Assembly (NCBI RefSeq): GCF_008152325.1
Contig: NZ_CP042243.1
Span: forward strand, 1,431,026 to 1,495,025
Origin: Crassaminicella thermophila
GTDB taxonomy: Bacteria; Bacillota; Clostridia; Peptostreptococcales; Thermotaleaceae
Length of the DNA stretch: 64,000 nt
Direction of reading: 5' to 3'
In this document: positions 34,031 to 42,982 of the stretch, piece by piece
How the letters are laid out: every line of letters starts with the position of its first letter
How positions within the stretch are numbered: the first letter of the stretch is position 1
The notes under the pieces: model-generated
Databases searched by the model: none
What the model saw: only the letters and a program-made list of their open reading frames with translations
What the model was told of the DNA's origin: nothing
Made by a program: the position numbers and the translations under genes

Positions 34031-35074
34031 ATGAAAGCATCTAATGATAAAAATTTTAAAAGTACAAATTTCCATCAAAATCACATAAAAAGAGAAATAT
34101 TAGAAGCACTACCGATAAATATTAGAGATATATTTATCAGGCTTCCATCATTCTTAATAGAAGATATTGAAGAAATAAGATTGAGAGTAAATAAACCACT
34201 TATGATTAGTGCAGCAAACAAGGATTATTTTGTAGGAAAGAATGGTGAGGTTGCACAAAGCATATCTCAAAGTTATATAGTTACAAAAATGGATATAGAA
34301 AAAGCATATCAATTAATTACAGACTATTCTATTTATGCTTTAGAAGAAGAAATACGTAATGGATTTGTGACATTAAAGGGAGGACATAGAGTTGGAATAT
34401 GTGGAACAACTGTATTGAATAATCATAAAATTAAAACTATAAAAAATATATCTGGATTAAATATTAGAATTTCAAAACAAAAGATTGGTATTTCAGATAA
34501 AATAATGCCGTATTTAATCAATGATTATAAATTTTATAATACGTTAATTGTATCACCTCCACAATGCGGTAAAACAACTCTACTAAGAGATATTATAAGA
34601 AATTTAGGTAATGGCATGAAATTTCCAAAATTCACTGGATTTAAAGTTGGTGTTGTAGATGAAAGATCAGAAATTTGTGCTATGTATCAGGGTATCCCTC
34701 AAAACGATGTAGGAATAAAAACCGATATTCTTGATGCATGTCCTAAAGCGGAAGGTATTATTATGATGATACGTTCTATGTCTCCGCAGATTATAGCTAC
34801 TGATGAAATCGGTAAAAAAGAAGATGTTGATGCTATAGAAGAAGCTTTAAATGCGGGCATTAAATTAATTACAACAGTACATGGTATGAACTTAGAAGAA
34901 ATAACCAGACGAGCAAATCTTAATAATTTGTTACTTCAAGGCATTTTTGATAGAATAATTATTCTTTCAAATCAGCCTAGAGTAGGTACTATTAGGATGA
35001 TCATTGACGGAAAAGACAATAAAGTAATTGCTACTTATCCTACTAATGATAGGAGGAATAATTTTGTTTGTTAA
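34031..35074 (+). CDS. spoIIIAA: Stage III sporulation protein AA (ATPase)
   Basis: 347 residues. AAA-type secretion ATPase related to PilT: SPPQCGKTTLLRD Walker A near 174-183, GVVDERSEICAMYQG, and IIATDEIGKKEDVDAIEEA Walker B. It powers the SpoIIIA-SpoIIQ channel between mother cell and forespore. First gene of the eight-gene spoIIIA operon, which is sigma-E driven in known species; I saw no unambiguous sigma-E site. ATG at 34031 after AAAGGGGGACA. Confidence 0.95.
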   Translation: MKASNDKNFKSTNFHQNHIKREILEALPINIRDIFIRLPSFLIEDIEEIRLRVNKPLMISAANKDYFVGKNGEVAQSISQSYIVTKMDIEKAYQLITDYSIYALEEEIRNGFVTLKGGHRVGICGTTVLNNHKIKTIKNISGLNIRISKQKIGISDKIMPYLINDYKFYNTLIVSPPQCGKTTLLRDIIRNLGNGMKFPKFTGFKVGVVDERSEICAMYQGIPQNDVGIKTDILDACPKAEGIIMMIRSMSPQIIATDEIGKKEDVDAIEEALNAGIKLITTVHGMNLEEITRRANLNNLLLQGIFDRIIILSNQPRVGTIRMIIDGKDNKVIATYPTNDRRNNFVC

Positions 35075-35585
35075 GACTATATTTTCTATTATTATTATTG
35101 TAGCAACTGCTGCAATAGGCTATATTTTTTCATATGGATATGTACAAAGGCTACAACAGCTGAAAAATCTATACTTATCTTTTCAATTATTAGAAACAGA
35201 AATTATTTACTCATCAAACCCATTGCCTATAGCGATGGAAAGGGTAGGTAAAAAAAGCAATAAATATATATGTAACATATTCAATGATACGTATAAGATC
35301 CTCAATAGTAAAATTGGTTATAGTATTGAAGAAGCATGGAATAAAGCCATCAATGATAATTTAATGAAAACATCTTTAAATAATGAGGATAAAGAAATAT
35401 TGATAGATTTTGGAAAAAATTTAGGATTTACAGATAAAGAAAATCAAATCAAGAATTTTCAATTAGTTTATCTGCAATTACAAAAACAACAAAAAATAGC
35501 AGAGCAGTTAAAAATGAAGAACGAAAAGATGTGTAAAAGTTTAGGCGTTTTAATAGGAATAGCAATTGTTATAGTACTTATATAA
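35064..35585 (+). CDS. spoIIIAB: Stage III sporulation protein AB
   Basis: 173 residues from the TTG at 35064 (AGGAGG at 35051-35056), overlapping spoIIIAA by 11 bases. N-terminal membrane helix (IFSIIIIVATAAIGYIFSYGY), helical cytoplasmic part with QLLETEIIYSSNPLP, and a C-terminal helix. Resembles the GspF/PilC class and is thought to be part of the channel platform. Confidence 0.92.
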   Translation: MFVKTIFSIIIIVATAAIGYIFSYGYVQRLQQLKNLYLSFQLLETEIIYSSNPLPIAMERVGKKSNKYICNIFNDTYKILNSKIGYSIEEAWNKAINDNLMKTSLNNEDKEILIDFGKNLGFTDKENQIKNFQLVYLQLQKQQKIAEQLKMKNEKMCKSLGVLIGIAIVIVLI

Positions 35586-35615
35586 AAATTTATGTGATGA
35601 TAAGGAGGATTATAA

Positions 35616-35819
35616 ATGAATGTTAGTGTTGATTTAATTTTTAAAATAGCAGCTATAGGTATATTGGTTTCAGTACTGAATCAAGTTTTAATTCGTTCAG
35701 GAAGAGAAGAACAAGCTATGATGACTACTCTTGTTGGTATTGTTGTAGTGTTATTTATGGTAATTCAATTAATTAGTAATTTGTTTACAACAGTAAAAAC
35801 AATGTTCCAACTATACTAG
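35616..35819 (+). CDS. spoIIIAC: Stage III sporulation protein AC
   Basis: 67 residues, two membrane helices (IFKIAAIGILVSVLNQVL and MTTLVGIVVVLFMVIQLI), typical SpoIIIAC. ATG after AAGGAGG. Membrane component of the feeding-tube channel. Confidence 0.93.
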   Translation: MNVSVDLIFKIAAIGILVSVLNQVLIRSGREEQAMMTTLVGIVVVLFMVIQLISNLFTTVKTMFQLY

Positions 35820-35836
35820 ATAAAGGTGTGATGTAG

Positions 35837-36223
35837 ATGGAAATATTTAAGATTGTTGGTTTAGGGATAATTGCCACAATTTTAACAGTAGTTTTAAAAA
35901 ATCAAAGACCTGAGATATCCTTACAAATTAGTATTGTTACAGGGATTATTATATTTATTTTCATTATTACAAAATTGGCTTCAGTGTTAGAAGTTCTAAA
36001 TATGCTAGCAAGAAAAATAGACATTGATTTAGTATATATAACTACAATATTAAAAATTGTTGGTATTGCATATGTAGCAGAATTTGGCGCACAGGTTTGT
36101 AGAGATGCTGGAGAAACAGCTATTGCTTCAAAAGTAGAATTTGCAGGGAAAATATTGATAATGGTGCTTGCGATACCAATTTTAATTGCATTATTTAATT
36201 TAATTGTAGAATTAATGCCATAG
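35837..36223 (+). CDS. spoIIIAD: Stage III sporulation protein AD
   Basis: 128 residues with four hydrophobic helices; the first half repeats the SpoIIIAC pattern (IFKIVGLGIIATILTVVLKN). The GAQVCRDAGETAIASKVEFAGK segment is characteristic. ATG at 35837 after AAAGGTG. Confidence 0.93.
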   Translation: MEIFKIVGLGIIATILTVVLKNQRPEISLQISIVTGIIIFIFIITKLASVLEVLNMLARKIDIDLVYITTILKIVGIAYVAEFGAQVCRDAGETAIASKVEFAGKILIMVLAIPILIALFNLIVELMP

Positions 36224-36232
36224 GATGTGAAT

Positions 36233-37420
36233 ATGATGAGGAGGCTATTATTGATCATTATTTTTGTGCTAGGATTTTGTATTAACAGTACCTATGCAAT
36301 AGAGGCTAATAGTAATAAAGATACTATAAGCGATGAACTTATTATGAAACAGCTAGAAAATATAGATATGTCTGTTATAGAAAAAACAATTAAAGATATT
36401 AATCGAGAAACTGAAGAGTATTTTCCTAAAATAAGTATGAAAAAACTTATATTTTCATTGATAAAAGGTGAAGAAATTTTAAATCTAAAGGATACATTGA
36501 ATGGTTTACTTAGATATATATTTAAAGAAACGATAGCAAATTCTGCTTTATTAGCAAAGCTAATTGTTTTATCAGTTATCTGTGCATTTTTAAACAATTT
36601 ATCTAATGCATTTAAAAGCGAAGCAGTAGGGAAATTAGCTTATACAGCATGTTATCTAGTAATTATTGCAATAGCTATAAAAAGTTTTTCTATTGCTAGC
36701 AAAATTGGGATTAATGCAATGAGTGATATGGTGTCCTTTATGCAAGCACTGTTACCAGTATTGTTAACTTTTTTGATGACAATGGGAGGAATAACGACAA
36801 CAGCTTTGTTTCAACCAATTGTTATTGCATCGGTAAGTATAATAAGTACATTAATGAAGGATATAATTATGCCAATTATATATTTTTCAGCTATTTTATC
36901 TATAGTGAACAATTTATCTCCAAAGATACAAGTATCAAGATTAACCTCTTTACTTAGACAAACTTGTATTGTTCTTATAGGCTTTACATTAACCATATTT
37001 AGTGGTGTTATTACTATTCAGGGAGTTGCAGCATCTACAACTGATGGCGTTACAATTAGGACAGCAAGATTTGCAGTAGATCGATTTGTTCCTATTATAG
37101 GAGGGTTTATATCAGATGCGTTTGATACTATTATAGGATGTTCGTTACTTGTAAAAAATGCTATAGGTGCTCTTGGACTAATAGTACTTGCGATTATTGT
37201 TATAATGCCTCTTTTGAAAATTTTGTCATTAATATTTATTTACAAGATCTCTATTTCTGTAATAGAGCCTATTGCAGAAAATCAATTTGTAAGCTGTATA
37301 AATGATATAAGTAATGCTATGGTTTTGATATTTGTAACAGTTCTTTCTGTAGCTATTATGTTTTTTCTTACTGTGACAATAATTGTAGGAGCAGGAAATG
37401 TAACGCTTATGTTAAGGTAG
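36233..37420 (+). CDS. spoIIIAE: Stage III sporulation protein AE
   Basis: 395 residues from the ATG at 36233 (GTG at 36227 also possible). A signal-like N-terminus (RRLLLIIIFVLGFCINSTYA), then a polytopic membrane protein with about seven helices and the conserved ITIQGVAASTTDGVTIRTARFAVDRFVP-type loop, shown here around residues 265-290. Large membrane subunit of the SpoIIIA channel. Confidence 0.93.
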   Translation: MMRRLLLIIIFVLGFCINSTYAIEANSNKDTISDELIMKQLENIDMSVIEKTIKDINRETEEYFPKISMKKLIFSLIKGEEILNLKDTLNGLLRYIFKETIANSALLAKLIVLSVICAFLNNLSNAFKSEAVGKLAYTACYLVIIAIAIKSFSIASKIGINAMSDMVSFMQALLPVLLTFLMTMGGITTTALFQPIVIASVSIISTLMKDIIMPIIYFSAILSIVNNLSPKIQVSRLTSLLRQTCIVLIGFTLTIFSGVITIQGVAASTTDGVTIRTARFAVDRFVPIIGGFISDAFDTIIGCSLLVKNAIGALGLIVLAIIVIMPLLKILSLIFIYKISISVIEPIAENQFVSCINDISNAMVLIFVTVLSVAIMFFLTVTIIVGAGNVTLMLR

Positions 37421-37429
37421 GTGATGTAG

Positions 37430-38059
37430 GTGGTTGATTTTTTAAAAACATGGATATTAAATATTATAGCGGTTATTATTTTTATTACTTTTTTAGAGAT
37501 ATTATTACCAAGTAGTAATATGAAAAAATATATAAATATGATTGTGGGATTATTGGTTATGTTAGTAATTATTAGTCCTGTATTAGAACTTGTAAACAGG
37601 AATACTAGGATCCAGGAAGAGATTATTAAAACTTCTTCAGATATCGATAGGAAAGCTTTATCTTTAAGTTTAGAACAGTTTGAAGAAGCACAAGAAAAAC
37701 AAATTATAGCTTTGTACAAGTCAAAATTAGAAAATCACATTAAGGATCAGATTGAGTATAAGCGTAATATAGATGTTTTAAGAATTAATTCTCAAATTGA
37801 AGAAAATAGGCAAAGTAAAGAGTTTGGAAATATAAAACAATTAGAGATATTATTAGGTAGTGAAATAAAAAGTCAATCAAAAAATCAAGAAATTAAGCCT
37901 GTTTCAAATATTATGATTAATATAAAAACAAAGAAACAGCCATTAAATAGTAAAGAAAGTACAAAAAATAAGCAATATATTATCGAACAAATAAAAGAAA
38001 ATATTTCCAATTTCTATGGTGTTGATAAAGATAAAATTCGTATAAGCATAAATAAATGA
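37430..38059 (+). CDS. spoIIIAF: Stage III sporulation protein AF
   Basis: 209 residues. Two N-terminal membrane helices (WILNIIAVIIFITFLEILLP and MIVGLLVMLVIISPVLEL) with the conserved LPSSNMKKYI between them, then a soluble domain ending GVDKDKIRISIN. GTG start at 37430, nine bases after spoIIIAE. Confidence 0.92.
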   Translation: MVDFLKTWILNIIAVIIFITFLEILLPSSNMKKYINMIVGLLVMLVIISPVLELVNRNTRIQEEIIKTSSDIDRKALSLSLEQFEEAQEKQIIALYKSKLENHIKDQIEYKRNIDVLRINSQIEENRQSKEFGNIKQLEILLGSEIKSQSKNQEIKPVSNIMINIKTKKQPLNSKESTKNKQYIIEQIKENISNFYGVDKDKIRISINK

Positions 38060-38073
38060 AGGAGGTAAAAAAA

Positions 38074-38655
38074 ATGAATATGAAAATCATTGATAAATTT
38101 AAAGCATATATTAATAATAATGGATATAAAAAAGTTGTATATAATCTTATAGCAGTTATTATTATCTGTATAATAGGTTTAATAACTTTGGATACATTTT
38201 TTCCAAGATCAGTTAAAAATAGTACCAATACAACAATAAAGGAAAATAATGATGATGTTTGGAAAAGTAATTATCAAGATACAGCAGAAGTTAAACTAAA
38301 ACAAATACTGAATCAAATAAAAGGAGTTGGAGAAGTTGAGGTAATGATCACATACGAAACCAGTACAGAAGTAGTACCAGCTTTAAATGTAACAAAATCA
38401 AGTCAAATAACGGAAGAAAAGGATTCGCAAGGAGGTACGAGAACAACAACACAGAATGATTCAAGTGAAAATGTAGTTATGACAAATCAAAATGACAACC
38501 TTGTAGTTATTAAAGAAATTAAACCTCAGATAAGAGGGGTAGTAGTAGTAGCAGAGGGAGCAGGGGATATAAAGATAAAGCTAGAAATTATAGAAGCTGT
38601 ACGAACAATTTTCCAGATACCAGCACATAAGGTAATGGTATATGAAAAAAAATAG
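38074..38655 (+). CDS. spoIIIAG: Stage III sporulation protein AG
   Basis: 193 residues from the ATG at 38074, since AAGGAGG at 38058-38064 serves it; the ATG at 38056 overlaps spoIIIAF. One membrane helix (LIAVIIICIIGLITLDTFF) and a ring-building motif domain (LKQILNQIKGVGEVEVMITYE ... VVVAEGAGDIKIKLEIIEAV). SpoIIIAG forms the large ring of the channel in the intermembrane space. Confidence 0.94.
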   Translation: MNMKIIDKFKAYINNNGYKKVVYNLIAVIIICIIGLITLDTFFPRSVKNSTNTTIKENNDDVWKSNYQDTAEVKLKQILNQIKGVGEVEVMITYETSTEVVPALNVTKSSQITEEKDSQGGTRTTTQNDSSENVVMTNQNDNLVVIKEIKPQIRGVVVVAEGAGDIKIKLEIIEAVRTIFQIPAHKVMVYEKK

Positions 38656-38672
38656 TTTAGGGGGAATACAAT

Positions 38673-39359
38673 ATGTTAAAAATAAAAAAAAGAAACATCT
38701 TTGTTTTTTCATTAGTGTTAGTACTTTGTTTCATTGGTTATTTAAACTATGCAATCAACAGATATACCCTATTAGAAACGTCTAGCGATTTTGAAAAATA
38801 TGAAGAGAATAAGCTTGCTGAAGTAAATTTAGAAAATGAAAACAAAGAAATATCAAGTAAAGATATAGAAAGCAACATATGTGTAGAGCAAAATGATGCT
38901 ACGAAAGAAGTTGTTGTTGTTGATAGTAATAAAAATCAAATAGAAGATATTATTTCAGAAACTAGTCAAAACATTAAAGAGACTATAAGCAATACTAAAA
39001 ATATAAAGAGAACAAACTATTTTATTGAGTCTAGGCTAAGTATGGACTTAGAAAGAGAAAGAATAATTTCACTATTAAACGAAATTATCAATAATGATAG
39101 AACAGATGAAAGTAATAGAAAAGCAGCGAATGATCAAAAAATGAAATTAATTGATATAATGAATAAAGAAAAGATAACAGAAAATTTGATTAAGGCAAAG
39201 GGATTTGAAGATGCACTTGTTTTTATTACTGATCAATCTGTGAATGTAATTGTAGAAACTGAAAAACTAATAGATTCTGATGTAGCTAAAATACTAGATA
39301 TTGTTATGCGAGAGACGAAATTTACAACAGATAATATAAAAATATCAAATATATATTAG
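38673..39359 (+). CDS. spoIIIAH: Stage III sporulation protein AH
   Basis: 228 residues. N-terminal membrane helix (IFVFSLVLVLCFIGYLNYAI), a variable acidic linker, then the ring-building domain ending KILDIVMRETKFTTDNIKIS. Partner of SpoIIQ (not in this window). Last gene of the operon. Confidence 0.93.
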   Translation: MLKIKKRNIFVFSLVLVLCFIGYLNYAINRYTLLETSSDFEKYEENKLAEVNLENENKEISSKDIESNICVEQNDATKEVVVVDSNKNQIEDIISETSQNIKETISNTKNIKRTNYFIESRLSMDLERERIISLLNEIINNDRTDESNRKAANDQKMKLIDIMNKEKITENLIKAKGFEDALVFITDQSVNVIVETEKLIDSDVAKILDIVMRETKFTTDNIKISNIY

Positions 39360-39365
39360 TAAGGT

Positions 39366-39394
39366 TTGTAAATAATAAAGGGTTTTGATATAAT
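39366..39394 (+). promoter_or_regulatory. Sigma-A promoter of asp23 operon
   Basis: TTGTAA, exact 17-base spacer, TATAAT (39389-39394). Confidence 0.65.
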
Positions 39395-39439
39395 GTTCAT
39401 TAGAAAAAAGTATTTACATATAAGCAGGGGGTATAGACA

Positions 39440-39832
39440 TTGAGTAATAATAATTTAGATGTTGTTGAACATGGGCAAATAAAAATTGCAGATGAAGTTG
39501 TTGGTGTTATAGCAGGAATAGCAGCTACAGAAGTGCCAGGTGTTGCAGGTATGAGTGGCGGTATTGGTGGCGGTATCGCAGAAATGTTAGGACGAAAGAA
39601 TTTATCTAAGGGTGTCAAAGTAGAAGTTGGAGAAAAGGAAGCAGCTGTTGACCTGTACATTATTGTAGAATATGGTATTAAAATACCTGATGTTGCATGG
39701 CAGATACAAGAAAGTGTAAAAAAAGCAATAGAAAACATGACAGGGCTTAATGTTGTTGAAGTAAATATCCATGTTCAAGGTGTAAACATGGATAAGGATG
39801 AAAAAGAAGAAAATCCTTTAAGAGTAAAATAG
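39440..39832 (+). CDS. Asp23/Gls24 family envelope stress protein
   Basis: 130 residues. Conserved GQIKIADEVVGVIAGIAATEVPGV pattern, a Gly-rich loop (MSGGIGGGIAEMLG), VEVGEKEAAVDLYIIVEYG and VVEVNIHVQGV. Such proteins sit under the membrane via AmaP and relate to cell-envelope stress. TTG start with AGGGGG upstream. It is followed by a hairpin and then amaP and a DUF2273 gene. Confidence 0.92.
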   Translation: MSNNNLDVVEHGQIKIADEVVGVIAGIAATEVPGVAGMSGGIGGGIAEMLGRKNLSKGVKVEVGEKEAAVDLYIIVEYGIKIPDVAWQIQESVKKAIENMTGLNVVEVNIHVQGVNMDKDEKEENPLRVK

Positions 39833-39840
39833 ATATTTAT

Positions 39841-39877
39841 TTAAACTAACCCTCTGTATTTCAGAGGGTTAGTTTAA
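39841..39877 (+). terminator. Hairpin between asp23 and amaP
   Basis: Perfect stem TTAAACTAACCCTCTG / CAGAGGGTTAGTTTAA; T-rich tract follows after ATG. Probably partial termination or transcript processing, giving more asp23 than amaP. Confidence 0.75.
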
Positions 39878-39902
39878 ATGTTTTTGTGAAAGGAGATTTT
39901 CT

Positions 39903-40439
39903 ATGAAATTGATTGATAGATTTTTTATAAGTATTTATACTTTATTAATTGCAATTATATCTATCGTTTTAATATTAGTTCCTATAAACGATTGGATATA
40001 TAATTGGACAAGTTATTTTTTAGAGCAATATAGACTGGATTTGACAAATGTATTTATTCCTGTATTTTTTCTTATCATTAGTATAAGATTTCTTATCTCA
40101 GGAATAAACTCTAAAAAAATTAATACTAATGCAGTAATAAGGCATACAGATTTTGGTGAAGTCAAAATATCAATGCAAGCTATTGAAGGAATGGCACAAA
40201 AATCAGCTAAATTGTCACATGGCTTAAGAGATATAAAAGCAACTGCTCAACAAAGAGATGATAGCCTTATTATCATTATTAAAGCATTAGCATTAAGTGA
40301 TATTAATATTCCTAGCACAGTTATTAATATACAAAAAAATATAAAAGAACATATTGAAGAATCTACAGGAATTATTGTAAAAGAAATCAAAGTAAACATT
40401 GATGATATCGCAATACAAAGTAAAAAAAGAGTAGAATAG
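39903..40439 (+). CDS. amaP: Alkaline shock response membrane anchor protein AmaP
   Basis: 178 residues. Two N-terminal membrane helices (FFISIYTLLIAIISIVLILV and NVFIPVFFLIISIRFLI) and a soluble Asp23-like domain (ISMQAIEGMAQKSAKLSHGLRDIKA). It tethers Asp23 to the membrane in Staphylococcus. ATG after AAAGGAGA. Confidence 0.87.
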   Translation: MKLIDRFFISIYTLLIAIISIVLILVPINDWIYNWTSYFLEQYRLDLTNVFIPVFFLIISIRFLISGINSKKINTNAVIRHTDFGEVKISMQAIEGMAQKSAKLSHGLRDIKATAQQRDDSLIIIIKALALSDINIPSTVINIQKNIKEHIEESTGIIVKEIKVNIDDIAIQSKKRVE

Positions 40440-40457
40440 ATTTAGAGGGGTATCATT

Positions 40458-40685
40458 ATGAATAAAGAAAAAATACTTAATATTGCTATTAAAAATTATG
40501 GTAAAATTGTAGGTATGCTCTTAGGATTAATCTTTAGTATTTTAATTATTTGGATTGGACTTATAAAAACAATTTTTATATGCTTATGTATATACATAGG
40601 ATACTTTTTTGGTAGCAAAATAGACAATAAAGAAAATATAATAGAATTTTTAGATAGAATATTGCCTCTAGGAAAATATAAATGA
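40458..40685 (+). CDS. DUF2273 small membrane protein
   Basis: 75 residues with two membrane helices (IVGMLLGLIFSILIIWIGLI and TIFICLCIYIGYFFGSKID). DUF2273 proteins accompany amaP and asp23 in Firmicutes. ATG after AGAGGGG. Confidence 0.87.
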   Translation: MNKEKILNIAIKNYGKIVGMLLGLIFSILIIWIGLIKTIFICLCIYIGYFFGSKIDNKENIIEFLDRILPLGKYK

Positions 40686-40765
40686 GCTTTACATACTAGT
40701 ATAAAATTGAGGTAGAATATTTAAAGAATAGATAATATAATGAATAGAATAATAGGAGGAACTTT

Positions 40766-41161
40766 ATGAACAGAAAACTAGCACGAGAGATGACAATGAA
40801 ATTAATTTTTCAAATGGATATTCATGACGATTTTTCTAATGAAATGATAACTAGATATATTCAAGAGTTACCTGATGATAGTCAAATTTCCTATATAAAA
40901 GAACTAATAGAAAAGTTTATTAAAAATAAAGATAAGATTGATGGTATTATTGAAGAAAACTCAAGAGGGTGGAAGTTAAACAGAATTGCGAAAGTTGATC
41001 TTACAATTTTAAGACTGGCTATAACAGAAATTTATTATATGGATGATATTCCTAATAGTGTTTCAATTAATGAAGCAGTTGAAATGGCAAAAACATTTAG
41101 TACTGAAGAATCAAGCAGTTTTATAAATGGCATATTAGGTAGTATTGTAGAGAAGAAGTGA
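40766..41161 (+). CDS. nusB: Transcription antitermination factor NusB
   Basis: 131 residues, all-helical NusB: ARExxMKLIFQMD at the N-terminus, SRGWKLNRIAKVDLTILRLAITEI, and PNSVSINEAVEMAKTFSTEESSSFINGILG. It acts with NusE/S10 on rRNA operons. ATG with AGGAGG upstream. Begins the nusB-tsaD-like-folD-xseAB-ispA run. Confidence 0.96.
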   Translation: MNRKLAREMTMKLIFQMDIHDDFSNEMITRYIQELPDDSQISYIKELIEKFIKNKDKIDGIIEENSRGWKLNRIAKVDLTILRLAITEIYYMDDIPNSVSINEAVEMAKTFSTEESSSFINGILGSIVEKK

Positions 41162-41166
41162 TTACA

Positions 41167-42111
41167 ATGAAGAATTATGTTTTAGGAATTGATACAAGTA
41201 ACTATACTACTTCTATAGCAGTAATTGATGACCAAGCTAATTTAATATTAGATCATAGAAAAATACTTACTGTTAAAGAGGGAGAGAGGGGGTTAAGACA
41301 ATCAGATGCCCTCTTTCAGCATATTATGAATATGCCGGTTTTATTTAGTAAGTTATCTGACTTAAATATTGGACACCGTATAAAGACAGTTTCAGTTAGC
41401 AGTAGGCCTAGGCCAGTAGAAGGTTCATACATGCCTGTTTTTAGGGCTTCACAGTCATTTGGTAAAATAATTGCAAATACATTGAATTGTGAGTATAAAG
41501 AGTTCAGTCACCAAGAAGGCCACATAGAAGCAGCCAAATGGTCTTCAAAGCAAATGTTAGATAGTGAATTTCTTGCTGTCCATGTATCAGGAGGAACTAC
41601 AGAGATACTTCATGTTAAAAACAATGATAAATTTGGCTATAATATAAATATTTTAGGTGGGACCTTAGATATTAGTGCTGGTCAGTTTATAGACCGTATT
41701 GGTGTTAAGTTGGGATTTAGTTTTCCAGCTGGAAAGCGAATGGATGAATTAATTATGGGATCTAAAAACACAGAAATATCTTTGCCAGTATCTGTAAAAG
41801 ATACTTATATGAGTTTTTCAGGACCAGAAACTGCTGCAAATAAGTTAATACAAGAAAAGTATGATAAAGATATAATAGCTATGGCTGTATTTAAATGTAT
41901 TGCAAGATCATTAAAGAAAACTATTAAAAACAGTTGTAAAAATACAAGGTTAAAGCAAATTCTACTGACTGGTGGAGTAGCTTCAAGTGAATATATTAGA
42001 AGTTATTTGCTTAAACAATTTTCTAGGGAAAACTACAAAATTTATTTTGGTAATAGAAAGTATTGTACTGATAATGCTGTAGGAACAGCATTATTAGCAA
42101 TAAAAAGATAG
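41167..42111 (+). CDS. TsaD/Kae1-like paralogue (O-sialoglycoprotein endopeptidase-related)
   Basis: 314 residues from the ATG at 41167; a GTG at 41158 overlapping nusB is possible. ASKHA fold: GIDTSNYTTSIAVID at the start, the metal-binding histidines in HQEGHIEAAKW (TsaD has HMEGH), VHVSGGTTEIL, GVKLGFSFPAGKRMDEL and LLTGGVASSEYI. True TsaD makes t6A37 in tRNA; this shorter divergent form is a known clostridial paralogue always near nusB/folD, of unproven role. Confidence 0.85.
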   Translation: MKNYVLGIDTSNYTTSIAVIDDQANLILDHRKILTVKEGERGLRQSDALFQHIMNMPVLFSKLSDLNIGHRIKTVSVSSRPRPVEGSYMPVFRASQSFGKIIANTLNCEYKEFSHQEGHIEAAKWSSKQMLDSEFLAVHVSGGTTEILHVKNNDKFGYNINILGGTLDISAGQFIDRIGVKLGFSFPAGKRMDELIMGSKNTEISLPVSVKDTYMSFSGPETAANKLIQEKYDKDIIAMAVFKCIARSLKKTIKNSCKNTRLKQILLTGGVASSEYIRSYLLKQFSRENYKIYFGNRKYCTDNAVGTALLAIKR

Positions 42112-42130
42112 ATATATAGGAGGGATACTG

Positions 42131-42982
42131 ATGTATGCCAATATATTAGATGGGAGAAAAATTTCTCAAGAAATACGCAAAAATATTATGGATGAAGTGC
42201 ATAAACTTAAGTTAAATTATGGAATTACGCCAGGTCTTTCTGTGATAATTGTAGGTGATGATGAAGCTTCTCATGTATATGTTTCAATGAAGGAGAAAGC
42301 TTGCAAAATGGTTGGATTTCATTCAGAGGTGTATAAACTGCCAAAAGAAACGACACAAGATCAATTAATTAAGCTTATAGATGGGTTAAATCATAATGAT
42401 AAAATACATGGTATTTTGGTTCAATTACCTTTGCCAGAAGGAATAGATGAAAATCTTATTAACTCTCATATTCTTCCTAGTAAAGATGTTGATGGTTTCC
42501 ATGCAATAAATACAGGAAATCTTTTGCTAGGAGAAGAAAGCTTTATTCCTTGTACTCCTAGAGGAATTATTGAATTAATAAAAAGAACAGGAGAAGATAT
42601 TACAGGAAAACATGCAGTTGTTGTTGGAAGAAGTAATATTGTTGGAAAGCCTGTTGGAGTATTATTGTTAAGAGAAAATATGACGGTTACTATTTGTCAT
42701 TCTAAAACTAAGAATATTGAAGAACATCTAAGAATGGCAGACGTTATTGTAGCTGCTGCAGGCATACCAGAATTAATAAAAGGAAATATGATTAAAAAAG
42801 ATGCAATTGTAATTGATGCAGGAACTAGAAAAGTAGGAGATAAATTAGTAGGAGACGTTGAATTTAAAGAAGCTTCAAAAGTTGCTTCATGGATCACTCC
42901 TGTTCCAGGCGGGGTTGGACCAATGACAATTGCAATGTTATTGGAAAATACATTAAAGGCAGCTAAAAAGAAATGCGAATAA
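42131..42982 (+). CDS. folD: Bifunctional methylenetetrahydrofolate dehydrogenase / cyclohydrolase FolD
   Basis: 283 residues. SVIIVGDDEASHVYVSMKEKAC (catalytic Lys region), GILVQLPLPEGID, PSKDVDGFH, and the NADP-binding VVGRSNIVGKPVG motif, plus PVPGGVGPMTIAMLLENT. It converts methylene-THF to formyl-THF. ATG with AGGAGG upstream. Confidence 0.97.
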   Translation: MYANILDGRKISQEIRKNIMDEVHKLKLNYGITPGLSVIIVGDDEASHVYVSMKEKACKMVGFHSEVYKLPKETTQDQLIKLIDGLNHNDKIHGILVQLPLPEGIDENLINSHILPSKDVDGFHAINTGNLLLGEESFIPCTPRGIIELIKRTGEDITGKHAVVVGRSNIVGKPVGVLLLRENMTVTICHSKTKNIEEHLRMADVIVAAAGIPELIKGNMIKKDAIVIDAGTRKVGDKLVGDVEFKEASKVASWITPVPGGVGPMTIAMLLENTLKAAKKKCE

